Assembly (NCBI GenBank): GCA_025642075.2
Contig: JAODUO010000118.1
Location: 50,001-114,000, forward strand
DNA length: 64,000 nt
DNA from: Ridgeia piscesae
Taxonomy: Eukaryota; Annelida; Polychaeta; Sabellida; Siboglinidae
Direction: 5' to 3'
In this document: piece after piece, positions 35,936 to 47,990 of the stretch
Position numbering within the stretch: position 1 is the first letter of the stretch
How the letters are laid out: each line of letters opens with the position of its first letter
The notes under the pieces: generated by a model
Told to the model about the DNA's origin: nothing
The model's database searches: none
What the model saw: only the letters and a program-made list of their open reading frames with translations
Program-made: the position numbers and the translations under genes

Positions 35936-36345
35936 CACGGCCTGAATTGAGACCTTCAGGCCATTCGCGGCCTGAGTGGAGACCTTCAGGCCATTCACGG
36001 CCTGAATAGAGATCTTCAGGCCATTCACGGCCTGAATGGAGACCTTCAGGCCATTCACGGCCTGAATGGAGACCTTCATGCCATTCACGGCCTGAATGGA
36101 GACCTTCAGGCCATTCACGGCCTGAATGGAGACCTTCATGCCATTCACGGCCTGAATGGAGACCTTCAGGCCATTCACGGCCTGAATGGAGACCTTCAGG
36201 CCATTCACGGCCTGAATGGAGACCTTCAGGCCATTCACGGCCTGAATGGAGACCTTCAGGCCATTCACGGCCTGAATGGAGACCTTCAGGCCATTCACGG
36301 CCTGAGTGGAGACCTTCATGCCATTCACGGCCTGAATGGCGGTCC
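35936..36345. repeat. 30-bp minisatellite reaching into the glycosyltransferase stop codon
   Basis: About 13 near-identical units of 30 bp (GACCTTCAGGCCATTCACGG, then CCTGAATGGA). The core CCATTCA-CGGCC-TGAATGG is an imperfect palindrome. The unit nearest the gene contains the TGA stop (36325-36327) of the glycosyltransferase on the minus strand. A long alternative minus-strand frame with VNGLKVSIQA periods is a by-product of the 30-bp length. Confidence 0.93.
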
Positions 36346-36818
36346 CGGCACCGGGATGAGACTCGAGTTGCCGTAGTAGATGTGGCGCATCACCTGACCC
36401 AGCGTGTTGTCGTAACTCTTCAGCTGCTCGGGTATTTTGGGGATTTTGTGATGGTTCTCGAAGTAAATGTGTATGCAGTAGTTTTCTGTCCAGTTGTAAT
36501 GGCGTCTGTGGCTGAACATGAGGGGCGACTCCTGCCAGCTCGGGTGCAGCAGAGATTGTTCCTCGACGTGAACAAGATGCGGGAAGAGCTTCCCCAAGGT
36601 GCTCCCCTTCGCTACCGAGTTGCCGCCCCAACTCTTCGGATTGTAGTTGCGGTAGTTCTCGAGCCATATGCGCAGAAACAGCGCACCCTTGCGGGCAATG
36701 ATGATTCCGTTGGAGAGAGCTATCTTTACTGGGCGGCCTAGCGTCAGGTCATAGTTCCGAAGTGGGTCGAATGACCTGATGATCAACACGTCATCATCAA
36801 TGTAGATTCCACCGTAGT
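36325..36818 (-). CDS. DXD glycosyltransferase exon 3 (catalytic and C-terminal part)
   Basis: The acceptor TTGTTGCAG ends at 36819, and the first two bases complete a split Asp codon with exon 2. The exon opens with YGGIYIDDDVLIIRSF, which carries the DXD metal/nucleotide-sugar site (residues 199-201). Further on are SNGIIIARKGALFLRIWL, PKSWGGNSVAKGSTLG and HRRHYNWTENYC, with potential N-glycosylation at NWT and NSS. The pattern is that of the Gly_transf_sug (DXD sugar-binding) family, Golgi enzymes that transfer a sugar from a nucleotide donor. Acceptor and donor cannot be named. The protein ends PGPPFRP at residue 355, inside a minisatellite unit. Confidence 0.92.
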
Positions 36819-36927
36819 CTGCAACAAGAGCACTCAAATGACACAGATTGAACCTGTGTCTACGTGTAATTGAATTCGCGTCATAATCACCATACAAATT
36901 TATATTTTTACTTCGTTTGCACAAATG

Positions 36928-37105
36928 TGATATGTAGTGTTGATAAATCATCGGGTAAACTAATTCACTAGTCTTATCTGGCAATGTCGGATTTGAATTG
37001 CATAACATACAGGTGATGATATGTAGTGTTGATAAATCATCGGCTAAACTAATTCACTAGTCTTATCTGGCAATGTCGGATTTGAATTGCATAACATACA
37101 GGTGG
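36928..37105. repeat. 89-bp tandem duplication
   Basis: 36928-37016 and 37017-37105 are near-identical direct copies starting TGATATGTAGTGTTGATAAA; they differ at CGGG/CGGC. It lies in intron 2 of the glycosyltransferase, just upstream of exon 3 in transcript order. Confidence 0.92.
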
Positions 37106-37814
37106 CGTTATCTGTATCGTATGTTATGGTACGAAATGTAAGTCTAATCACTGGAGCGGGGTACCGTAAACTGGTATACCGCTGAAACAGTATTAAGTCA
37201 CCAAAACCGGATGTCACATCACCAACAGAGAGTACGTCTAAATCTATCTATTGGCGGGAAAATTGGTGGATGTAGAGGTTTGAAATTGGTGGTGTATAAA
37301 ATTTGAAAAACAAGCGGAAATATTGATTGATAAGTATTATTCTTGTGTTAAGGTTATTCATAAAGTGGTACTGGACATATATTGAGTAGTAGTTTTGGTT
37401 AAAGTTTGTTAGTTAACAGTATTTTTGAACAGATTAGTATAGTGGGTGATAAAAGGGTAATCTAGGCTTCGACAAATTGTAAACAAGATTGAGCAAATCT
37501 CTTTATTTGATATAGTATATAAGAGATAAAGCAATAAGAGTAACAACTACATATGTAAGATAAAACTGTGAATAGGTATCATTGTTATTTTTAAAATAAA
37601 CAAGCGTTTTAGTAGGAAACCCTTGTTTGTTTATATAGGTAGTGTCCAACGTTTCCGCTAGGGAACGGTACCAGTACAGACTAAACTTATTGTTCATGGT
37701 AGTATAGGTAGTAAGTTATTTATAACATAAAGTGTGCTGCAGTTGCTGTACAAAATAAACAAACAGTCTTTCTAAGTTGGTTTAAACTAAGAGTTGATTT
37801 TGACAAATCGTAAT

Positions 37815-38850
37815 ATGGCACCTTGCAAGCGGCAAGTGAAGGCAAGGAGGCACTTGGTGTGTAACCACTGCCACAGCTTGGTGGATTTTGCTGTATCGGG
37901 GTGCGGAAAAACTTGGTCAGAGACAACGGAGGAAGGGTTTACGTTCCAATGTTTAGGGTGTTGGAAAGTGGACTGTCTGACAGCAGAGTTAGCTAGGCTA
38001 ACGGATATTGTGAAGGGATGCAGAGTGGAGGGAGGGTGATTGCAAGGACAACAAATGGAGAAAGAACAACAGGAAACATGACATGCAGGAAGGTGACAGG
38101 GGAGAAAGTGACAGTAGAGAAGGAGGGAGGGACAAGGGGACAGGAGATGAGAGAAGTAGATGCGACAGGAGGTAAGACGAATGGAAGAAAGGAAGTGAGA
38201 GGTGATGTGACCAAACGGAAGTCAATAACAAGGACGACGACAGGAAGAAAAGAGACCGGAAAGAAAGGAACAACAGAAAGCGGCAGGGGGAAAAGTCAGC
38301 AACCAGGGAGATGCAAAACGGAGGAGCTACTCTGAAGCAGTGATCGAGGGGGCATTGAGAACAGAAAGGGTATTTATGGGAGACTCCATTTTGCGAAAGA
38401 CAGACAGGACATTAAGCAAAGGAGAAGACGTTGTTGTTTGTCTTCCGGGGGCTAGGATAGAGCATGTGACTGAACGGGTAGAGAACGTATTGGGGCATGG
38501 CCAAGGGGGTCTATATTAGTACATGTAGGGACGAACAATGCAGACAGGGATGGAACAACCAGGATAGTAAAGAGATACAGAGAGTTGGTAGAGACACTGA
38601 AGAAGACGAGAGTTAAACAGATCATACTCTCTGGAATCTTGCCAGTGATGAGGGGGGAACAACATTTAGAAATTGCAAGAGGATGGCAATTAACGGACTA
38701 TAGAGCAGATGTGTGAAGAAGAAGGAGTTGGATTTGTAGATTTCTGGGATATTTGTTGTAAAGAAGACATGTTTATGAGAGATGGCCTCCATCTAAGCGG
38801 AAAGGGCGCAGCAGTGTTCTCCGAGAACCTTCTTCGATCAAATGAATAAT
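37815..38850 (+). pseudogene. LINE ORF1: zinc finger and SGNH esterase domain, broken
   Basis: The first frame starts MAPCKRQVKARRHLVCNHCH and carries CxxC...FQCLGCW, a PHD-like zinc finger. A basic, Thr/Lys-rich linker follows in another frame. The SGNH-hydrolase blocks are then spread over further frames: MGDSILRKTDR (block I), LVHVGTNNADRDG (block III-like) and MRDGLHLSGKGAAVFSENLL (block V with D and H). CR1-clade elements are known to encode such an esterase in ORF1. At least three frameshifts separate the pieces. Confidence 0.82.
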
Positions 38851-38989
38851 GGAACAGGTTGCAACTTTTAAACTAGTTTCGCAGGGGATACACAGAAAGC
38901 CAAATACTAGAGGCATAGATAAAGATAGCAAAAAGACATCAGCAAAGAACAGCCTGGAAAGCCTACGGAATTTGGTTATAAATGTGTTT

Positions 38990-41646
38990 GTTTAAATGCA
39001 AGAGCATAGTAAACAAAAGAAATGAACTAAACATTATGGTAGAAGATATTGACCCTCACATAATAGGTATAACTGAATCTTGGGCCCACCCGATATATCA
39101 GATGCCGAATTAGGAATGACAGGGTATGTAATGTTTAGGAAAGATAGATTAGGAAGAAGGGAGGCGGGTTATTTTATATATTAAATACTCCATCCAAGCT
39201 TATGAAATAAAATTAGAAAAAGAAGCAGAATGTGAAGAAGCTGTCTGGTGTAACATAGTTACAGGAAAGTCAACATTAACTGTTGGGTTAGTGTATCGGA
39301 GTCCAAACATAAGCATGGAAGAGAATGAAAAAATACATAACGCTATCAAAGAAGTGAGTAAACGGGACTGTATTATTATGGGGATTTTAACCATGGGCAT
39401 ATACAGTGGACATCTCTACAGAGTACCGGGAGAGAGGATCAAGAGTTTTTTAAAATTTTGTACAAGATAGTTTCCTTTTCAACATGTGTTAGAAGCAACC
39501 AGGGCGAGAACGTGTTAGACATAGTATTGAGTCACAGAATGAATTTGTTGATAATGTCAAGATATGTGAGCCACTGGGGTGTAGTGATCCAACCAGATAC
39601 ATTTTATCATCAAAGTAAAGGGAGAACGGAATAGAAAAATAAGGTACAGAAAAAAATTCACAAAGGAAGATATAAGGACATGAGGGAATATTTAGCAAAG
39701 ATAGACTGGAATAACACACTGAAGAATAAGACAGCAACAGAATGCTGGAATATTTTAAAGAGTGAAATTGACTGCGTCGTTGACAAATTTGTCCCCTTGA
39801 AAAAACAGGGAACGGTCAAAGAAGAAACACTTATCGAAAAGCATTAGAAAAATCAAGTACAAGCAAATGATGTGGAAGACTATAGACATACCGGAAGTGA
39901 AGAAGACTATAGCATTTATAAAGAAGCACTTAACAAGCTACAGCTGAAATTAGAAATTCAAAGAGAAGCTACGAACAAAAAATAGCTTTTAATATAAAAC
40001 ATGACAGCAAGAGTTTTTATGCGTATGTTCGAAGTAAACAGAAAGTTCAGGATAAGGTCGGTCCTCTAGAAGGTAGTGATGGAAACATAATAACAGAGGA
40101 TTCTTAATGGCAGAAAACCTAAATGAGTACTTTAGTTCGGTGTTTACCAGGGAAGATATTAGTATATTACCAGTACTTGAGACTAAGTTCGAAGGGAGAG
40201 AGTTTGACTATTTAGGACAACTAATTGTAACCCCAACAATGGTAGCTATGAAAATAAGAGATATGAAGGATAATAAATCACCTGGAGTGGATGGGATTCC
40301 TCCCAAATTACTATTGGAAATTGTAGAACAAATCAGCATACCGCTTGCAACTGTGTTCAATTTGTCATTAGAAGAGGAAATAGTTCCGTTAGAATGGAAA
40401 GAAGCAAACATTATACCATTATTTAAAAAGGTTCGAGAAACAAGTCAGAGAACTATAGATCAGTGAGTTTAACATCGGTGATTTGCAAACTATTAGAAAG
40501 ACTAATTAAAGATCACCTGGTTGATTTTCTTGTTAAAAATAAATTGATAAACCCATCTCAACATGGGTTTTTAAAAGCGAGGTCATGCTTAACAAATATG
40601 TTATGTTTTTTGGAAGATGTCACAAAGTGGCTAGATGAGGGATCACCAGTAGATATAATCTACTTAGATTTTAAAAAGCCTTTGACAAAGTGCCACACCA
40701 AAGACTACTACTTAAACTAAAGGCCCATGGCATAGGAAATGGAATGATCAACTGGATAGAAAAATGGCTTATTGATATAAGACAAAGAGTAGTAGTTGAT
40801 GGGGAGGTTTCAAACTGGAAAGCGGTTTTGAGTGGAGTACCGCAGGGATCAGTACTGGGACCTATTTTATTCTTAATATATATCAATGATTTGGATGATG
40901 ACATAACAAGCAAGGTGTTGAAGTTTGCGGACGACACAAAAGTGTTTAGGAAAATTAAAAGTGATGCAGATAGACAGCATTTACAAGATGATCTTAATAA
41001 ATTGATAGAATGGTCGGAGAAGTGGCAAATGCTGTTTAATTTTGGAAAGTGTAAGTGCCTTCACACAGGACATGGGAATGAAGATGCACAATATACAATG
41101 GGTGATACTGTACTAAATACTACCTTAAAGGAAAAGGACTTAGGGTTAACTATTAGTCCTGACATGAAGGTATCAGAGCAGTGTGGAATTGCAGCAGCGA
41201 AGGGAAACCAAATTCTTGGATTAATTAGGCGAAATATAGTGTACAAAGAAAAAGAACTAATAATACCGCTGTATAAAACAATAGTTAGGCCTCACTTAGA
41301 ATATTGTATACAAGCATGGAGGCCATATCGCAAGAAGGATATTGATATGCTAGAAAGAGTACAAAGGAGAGCAACCAAAATGATACCAAAACTCAAGAAT
41401 ATTAGTTATGAAATGCGTCTAAAAGAATGTGGTTTAACAATACTAGAAACCAGAAGATTGAGAGGAGATCAGATTAAGGTGTTTAAAATATTGAATGGAT
41501 ATGAAAATATTGACAGAATTTTTTTTTTCACAATCAAGGAAGAGAGAAGGACTAGAGGACATGGAGTTACATTAACAAAGAAGCAGTGTAGACTAGATAT
41601 TAGAAAATTTTCATTTTCACAAAGAGGTGCTCTGTGTAGGTGCTAG
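38990..41646 (+). pseudogene. LINE ORF2: endonuclease and reverse transcriptase, broken
   Basis: Endonuclease signatures are seen at 39050-39400 across frames: IIGITESWAHPD, TVGLVYRSPN, and an interrupted CIIMG/DFNHGH. The reverse transcriptase runs through 40107-41646: SPGVDGIPPKLLLE, a motif A region IIYLDFKK that is frameshifted near 40680, SGVPQGSVLGPILF (motif B) and FADDTKVF (motif C). The C-terminal region reads RPHLEYCIQAWRPY, then RVQRRATKMIP. The final 318-residue frame is the longest intact piece. CR1/jockey group. Confidence 0.9.
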
Positions 41647-42029
41647 TAGTGTTAATATATTTAAAAATAAAATCGACATATACCTAAGAAGGGCGGGGTA
41701 TACTTAGATAGATAGGTTGGACTCTCGATAAGCCAAATGGCTTCCTAGTCGACCTGCCATCTAGAGTTGAATCTCTAGGTGGCAATCTTGTTAAATTTTG
41801 TCTTGTTAAATCCAGGATACCCCTTTCGTTCGAAAGGTGTACGTCCAGTAAAGCAGATGGTATATGTCGATTAATGGCGTGGTCCCTCCGAGGTACTGTG
41901 TGGCGCCACATGTTATAGGTGAAAACAAACCCAAGGGCATATCATTGTGTAGGTGACTCAGTAGCCATAATGGTGTAGGAGCATGACACATGACAAGACA
42001 GGGAATAACGTAATGACAGCCACACTCAC

Positions 42030-42483
42030 CTATGAGAACGACCAGTCGCGTAATGTCGGCGCTGTGCTGTATGAATTGGATTGGCGTGCCGTGTACGTCT
42101 TTTGGTTGTTTCCGGTAGACATGGTACAAGTTGTCGACTTCAGCCAGCGTTTTCTGCCACCACTCGCCGTCTGGTATGGAGTCTCCATGCAGGAAGATGT
42201 ACCGTGGCCGTATGAAGAGTTGCACGCTGCGGTAACTGAGATAATGCTGGAACTCGAACGTGACGTTGTTCGTGTAGCGGATGTAATGGATGACGTTGGG
42301 CACGACGTAAGACGTGTTCTGCGGGCGGGGAACGGCACGTGTCAGCAGGCGTGGCTCAACCCCACACTCCCGCATCTCTTGCAGCATGTCTGTCGTGCCG
42401 TCTTCTTCACTGTACGGGAAGTCATTGGTTAGGTCGTGGAATCGTTCGCAGGACCGACCGTCACAGGGTCGTGACAGATACGT
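42030..42483 (-). CDS. DXD glycosyltransferase exon 2 (stem and N-terminal catalytic part)
   Basis: 454 bp from acceptor TTTCTTAG (42484 upward) to donor G|GTGAGT at 42029. It starts in phase 0 after exon 1 and ends in phase 1. It encodes TYLSRPCDGRSCERFHD, an acidic stretch, then VVPNVIHYIRYTNNVTFEFQ. Next come RPRYIFLHGDS and GEWWQKTLAEVDNLYH. It ends HSADITRLVVLI, the conserved SxD..R element that precedes the DXD site in Gly_transf_sug enzymes. The Cys-containing N-terminal part is the lumenal stem. Potential N-glycosylation sites are NTS and NVT. Confidence 0.92.
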
Positions 42484-42647
42484 CTAAGAAACAATCACTA
42501 GTGTTACTGGGGTCGTTACGGCGATCTTTCATTTTCTATCATAACTATGAAAATTATAATAGCATACAGCCGCTAAACCTATCACATATATCATATGCAT
42601 GCACGCATACACACTAGTTTACTAAGTAAAAGCACTTAACATTACTG

Positions 42648-42888
42648 AAGGAATAAAAATTCACAAAACAAACTCGCGCAAAACTCGCCGGCAACTTGAC
42701 ATCAACGCCATCGACAGCGGCTATACATAGCTCTGTGATTACATAAATACCGTATATCGTAATGTGCTAAAATATCGATGTTATGGTAATCGCTGAGCTA
42801 GGGCCTACGCGTGGGCGTAGCCGCCGCAGATGATGTCGAGTTAGCGGCGAGTTTTGCCCTAGTTTGTTTTGTGAATTTTATTCTTTCC
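42648..42888. mobile_element. MITE-like element, family 3 (~240 bp)
   Basis: About 60-bp terminal inverted repeats. The left arm is GGAATAAAAATTCACAAAAC, then AAACTCGCGCAAAACTCGCC. The right arm contains GGCGAGTTTTGCCCTAGTTT and GTTTTGTGAATTTTATTCTT. The middle includes a second inverse pair (GGGCCTACGCGTGGGCGTAG). No coding capacity. Confidence 0.8.
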
Positions 42889-43417
42889 AGGAATTTCAAT
42901 GATTTTATTTTGTAGCCTACTGTGTGTATACATGTGTATAAGATATCTCAGAAGTTTGGCGACTGTAACAGGTCGTTTTCATGGTTAAGTCAGAAACTAA
43001 AAGATCGCCGCCGTCACTATAATAGCGTGCATTCAGTTCTACCTACGTTAAGTTCTATGTATTGAACAATTACGTGAAACGATTGAAAAACACACATTAA
43101 CCCTGAGAAATATTAACAGTTGCTATACAGTGGTGATATGTAAACACTTATAAGGTCGATTGTATCATTCTTATTCAGGGGTCGTTCCTAATTGTCTATG
43201 CTCTCTGTCGCCACCTGTGTTAACTTTCGCCACATCACATGCATATCGGCGGTACAGTGTATCCTCATCATCGTCTGAACAACATGAACCTGGCGTCGAA
43301 TTTGCTGTACAAACCCTCAATCCTGTTGAAATAAGATACACGCCATATTATTCTTGAAAACTACTTAAATATTATGGGGCTAAAGGAAACCTGGATGAAA
43401 CCATGTACTAGCGCTTG

Positions 43418-43746
43418 TATAATAAGTAAATGCAAGCTCTTCCAGAGCGCAATATCCAATCCTCAGGATTGTTCAGAGCGCTTTACACTTTACTCCCTGG
43501 CAGGCCTGTTCAATCGAACACCATCTCGGCTTCTCTAGGAAGCATTCAGCCACGCGGCAATTAATTCGCGAATACTACTCGTACACATATTCACCATTAT
43601 CTATAACCAGGTACTCATTCATACAACCGAATGAAGTGGAGCAACGTAGATTACACGGCAACGTAGATTACACGGCAGCACAGGATTCGAATCCGGGTCC
43701 TCTTAGTCGAGAATCCGAAGCTCTACCCCTGAGCGACTGCACTACT
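43418..43746 (-). mobile_element. tRNA-derived SINE
   Basis: Read on the minus strand, 43746-43675 is a tRNA-like head (GTCGCTCAGGGGTAGAGC as A box, GGATTCGAATCCTG as B box). A body follows with a tandem GCCGTGTAATCTACGTT duplication, and the tail has GTAAAGCGCTCTGAAC and GATATTGCGCTC. The body is shared with the piece at 11443-11575. The acceptor-stem pairing of a functional tRNA is absent. Confidence 0.8.
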
Positions 43747-45223
43747 ACAAACTTGTGTGAAAGACGATCTTACACCGTCTGGATATACAACTAAACACAA
43801 GTCCCGTCCTACTTGTAAGGGAGACGGCGATGGTATCATCCATTAATCTGAACTTTATTCACGTAGACGGATGTGCGCTGTGATTACAAATGTACGCTCG
43901 CTAAAAACTAACCACCATTGCGTATTGCTGTGTTGTGCTCTCCGTCGCCAAATATGTGAGAAATGGCCAAATAGTATAGGCTTTTTGAGACTGGAGTGAC
44001 TTTGTCGTCCAACACTTGTTATAGCCTGCTCCACCTGTTGTCATCGGAGTTACTCCAATCTCGACGACGTGACGATGTTGACGTGCACGTGCAGAATAGA
44101 CTCAACAAAAGGACGACGTACTGGACACACTGGACATACTACTTAAGCGGTTTCATTGGCTTACAGTTGTATATTACATAAATTGGCTACGGTTACATAT
44201 CATACTCTTTCTACTCAACAACCGACATACTTAGTAGTTAATCTGCCACATTTCTCTGATGTCGCTAGACCCCTTAGCCCTTAGGTCATCTGTTTCCAAA
44301 CAACTTCGTGTTCCTAAAACTAAGCTAAAACAAAATATCAACTGTATATACTAGACAGCTAAGATAACCCTGCCGAGTGCTGGAAACAACTAAAACTACC
44401 AGAAATTATATGTTCTCATTCTACCGTGCGCGCCCATAGACAGACACACGCACGCACGCACTCACCGAACGGGCGATAATAAGCTGTCACACATGGAACA
44501 GTTTCATCCGATGCTAAACATTTCACAACGTTTACAACACGTTAAACATGTCTGACACATAAATAAACGTATAGCATTTCGAAACTATTTATCTCGCCAC
44601 AATCCCGTATTCGATTTCCGAGCCGGATGGCGCGCGCCGTTGTTAATCGACAACAGCTGAGTGTGTGATACTTCTTGATGTTCCCATTCATTATTGTATG
44701 CATAATAAAATAAAAACGACACTGAACGTTCATTTGGCGTCATCATTATGCATGTTAACACTTCGCCAGTCCTACTAACACAGAGAGCAAGAGCGACACA
44801 TTTGACGAATCGTGCACAAAATCCTCCATGCGCAGTCCTTCCACTACAGACACCTGCTTTCTTTGCCAACTGTTTTACCCCCAGTCAGTTGTTCCACATG
44901 TTCAGCCCCTTTAGTCGCCTCTTCGCCAGCTTCTTAAAGCGTTCTCTTACACCAACCTCCTCTCTCAGCTCCTCGGTTGTTCGCTGACTGATTCTCTTCA
45001 CTTTTCAACCAACTTATTTTATTTGGCAAACCAGCCTCTCGGGGCCCCTCTCATTACGTTTCTGTCACTGAAATACCGGCAGCTTTCCTTTGAGAGTATG
45101 TGGCGTTAAGTCATTCATAATTCCTCAAAGGTCATTCTATTAACATTTATGTGTGATGTTTCCCACCACACATTTGACATTCTTCGCACAGTTTTATTCA
45201 GTATCAATACCGAACAGATTTAC

Positions 45224-45343
45224 CTTCCCGCCGATTATAGTAATCTTCAGGCCATGTTGATACGTCATGAACAGCAGCGCCACGGTGGAGTAGACCACAA
45301 CCACAGCGAACAGCGAAAGGACCAGTTTCTTGAACTTTCTCAT
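45224..45343 (-). CDS. DXD glycosyltransferase exon 1 (signal anchor)
   Basis: Forty codons starting MRKFKKLVLSLFAVVVVYST, then VALLFMTYQHGLKITIIGGK, and ending at AAG|GTAAAT. Basic residues before a hydrophobic segment (about residues 7-27) give a type II signal anchor, with the catalytic domain in the Golgi lumen. It joins exon 2 in phase 0. The three exons total 1068 bp, 355 residues, a normal length for this family. The start is the first Met before the anchor; a longer frame upstream has no anchor-like features and is probably 5' UTR. Confidence 0.9.
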
Positions 45344-45584
45344 TGCTGCTGTACCTGGACGCAGACGCGTTCTGTGCACCTGACGTTCGCAGCATGTATC
45401 CCACACGTCGACTGTAGACCTATTATGACCAAGTAATGTGATCACAATTTGAAAATAAGACCAACCGCAGCCGAATGCCGGATCGTATTTCGTACGCGTG
45501 GGGATACCGGTGACGCAGTTCATACGTCACTAGGGCGTCAATCCGGTTTTAAAAGTGGGGGGAACGGGGGACCAATTTATATAT

Positions 45585-46796
<1,212 letters not shown>

Positions 46797-47310
46797 TAGA
46801 ACTTCCCAATCCCTTTAGGCAAAGAAATATGTCATCAAATGGGAATAAGTTACACAAAGTGCAGATATCCGCCGCTTCTGCCGTAGGCGATAAGCATCAA
46901 GCAGGCGAGGGGTGAAAGTGCAACACAAATTTCATCATTTACAATGTGCTTGATAGCTAGGGCCTATAAATAATATCAACACAATGTTGCAAATTGATAG
47001 AGCCCGGCAGCGGCGCAGCCCGGCATGATGATAATTTACTAAAGTAAGATCAAATTGCGCGGTGTGGTCAGCCAAGCAATTTATCTAGTCGATTTTCTAA
47101 TGGGTGCATGGTCTGAACTTCATATCGCGGGTTTATTGTCTAGCTAGTCCTGTGTAGCGGCTTTTAAGAGAGAGGAGTGGTGAGTCAGGCTATATGCCTC
47201 GCAATTTGTCTGAGCTGAACAGTGGGGGGGGGGGCAATTCCTATGCTGTCCTCCCCACGCTGAAAAGTGGGGGGCGCGTCCCCCCGTCCCCCACCGATCG
47301 ACGCCTGTGA
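46797..47310. repeat. Dispersed repeat family R, copy 2 (tandem)
   Basis: Follows copy 1 directly, with roughly 75-80 percent visible similarity and small indels, and ends in the same GTCCCCCACCGATCGACGCC. A G10-type homopolymer run lies near 47226-47234. Confidence 0.8.
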
Positions 47311-47662
47311 GTAGTAGTAATGATCGAAATACGTGTACGTGTGTAATTGGGAACGCGTCGTGCATCATAGGTACAGCAACAGTGAAGACGTAAACGAAAC
47401 TCTTTATTTTGCTGGATTTCCGTTTAAACTCTACTTTTTATATAGGTATCAGCTCCATGACTGTGGAATTCTCATCCAACTGAGATGAAGAAAACCTGTT
47501 GCCTCGTGACTGAAAAAGACTGTTGAAAACTCATCTATCCCGGGCTGTGTGTGCAATGTAGGCCCTTGCAAGTGTATTTAATCAGTTTTACTTAGTTTAC
47601 CTATTTATTATCTTGTACATGTTATTACACTAATTTTGCGCATTGCCTTCACTCATTTATTA

Positions 47663-47990
47663 CCAGTGGCGGAGCCATACGGGGCCAATCCCGGAAACAT
47701 TAGGATGGTGAGGGACGGAGGACCAATAACTGGCTGCCTGATTCATAGAGTCACAAAGTACAGTGGGTTTCAGGATGCCTGTTCAGATTTCCTTTCGCAA
47801 AAAATGTCATCATTCAAATAGGATTGAGTTAGGAATTTTCTACTTATGTCGCTGGCTGCAGCATAAGAGGTGTCAGAGCAATGAATATGTAATTATTCTC
47901 GATGTGCATAATGACTAATGACTATTAACGACTCAAAATAAATCGGTTACTAGACTAGGGTAAGATTGCATTTTGTTGCTATTATTTTCT
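47663..47990. repeat. Dispersed repeat family R, copy 3 (5' part)
   Basis: Begins CAGTGGCGGAGCCATACGGG and shares TGCCTGATTCATAGAGT, GCAAAAAATGTCATCA and later blocks with copy 1. It lacks the G-rich 3' end. The CAGTGGCGGAGCCA start resembles ends of hAT-like elements, which is inference. Confidence 0.65.

Larger units (their letters stand above)
37700..41812 (+). mobile_element. CR1-like non-LTR retrotransposon, frameshifted
   Basis: A nearly full-length LINE in the order zinc finger, SGNH-esterase-like ORF1, endonuclease, reverse transcriptase, 3' tail. The 3' end carries a short duplication CTTGTTAAATTTTGTCTTGT followed by TAAAT, consistent with the short 3' repeats of CR1-like elements. 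The 5' border is uncertain; 37106-37700 may belong to it. It is inserted in intron 2 of the glycosyltransferase in opposite orientation. Multiple frameshifts in both ORFs make it non-autonomous now. Confidence 0.88.
36819..42029 (-). other. Glycosyltransferase intron 2
   Basis: 5.2 kb, phase 1, from donor GTGAGT (42024-42029) to acceptor TTGTTGCAG. Most of it is a CR1-like LINE on the opposite strand. At 36928-37105 an 89-bp segment is tandemly duplicated with one or two mismatches. 37106-37700 is AT-rich and may include the 5' UTR of the LINE. Confidence 0.85.
42484..45223 (-). other. Glycosyltransferase intron 1
   Basis: 2.7 kb, phase 0, donor GTAAAT (45218-45223), acceptor CTTAG at 42484. 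It holds a MITE-like element (42648-42888) and a SINE (43418-43746). The remainder (43750-45220) has no recognised gene. Confidence 0.85.

Noticed and set aside
35903..36667. 254-residue minus-strand frame with VNGLKVSIQA repeats
   Set aside because: It overlaps glycosyltransferase exon 3 in a different frame. The exon frame has splice sites and a recognisable DXD domain; this one has neither.
43675..43746. tRNA gene
   Set aside because: A and B boxes are present but the acceptor stem is not complementary, and a SINE body follows. The same holds at 11888-11945.
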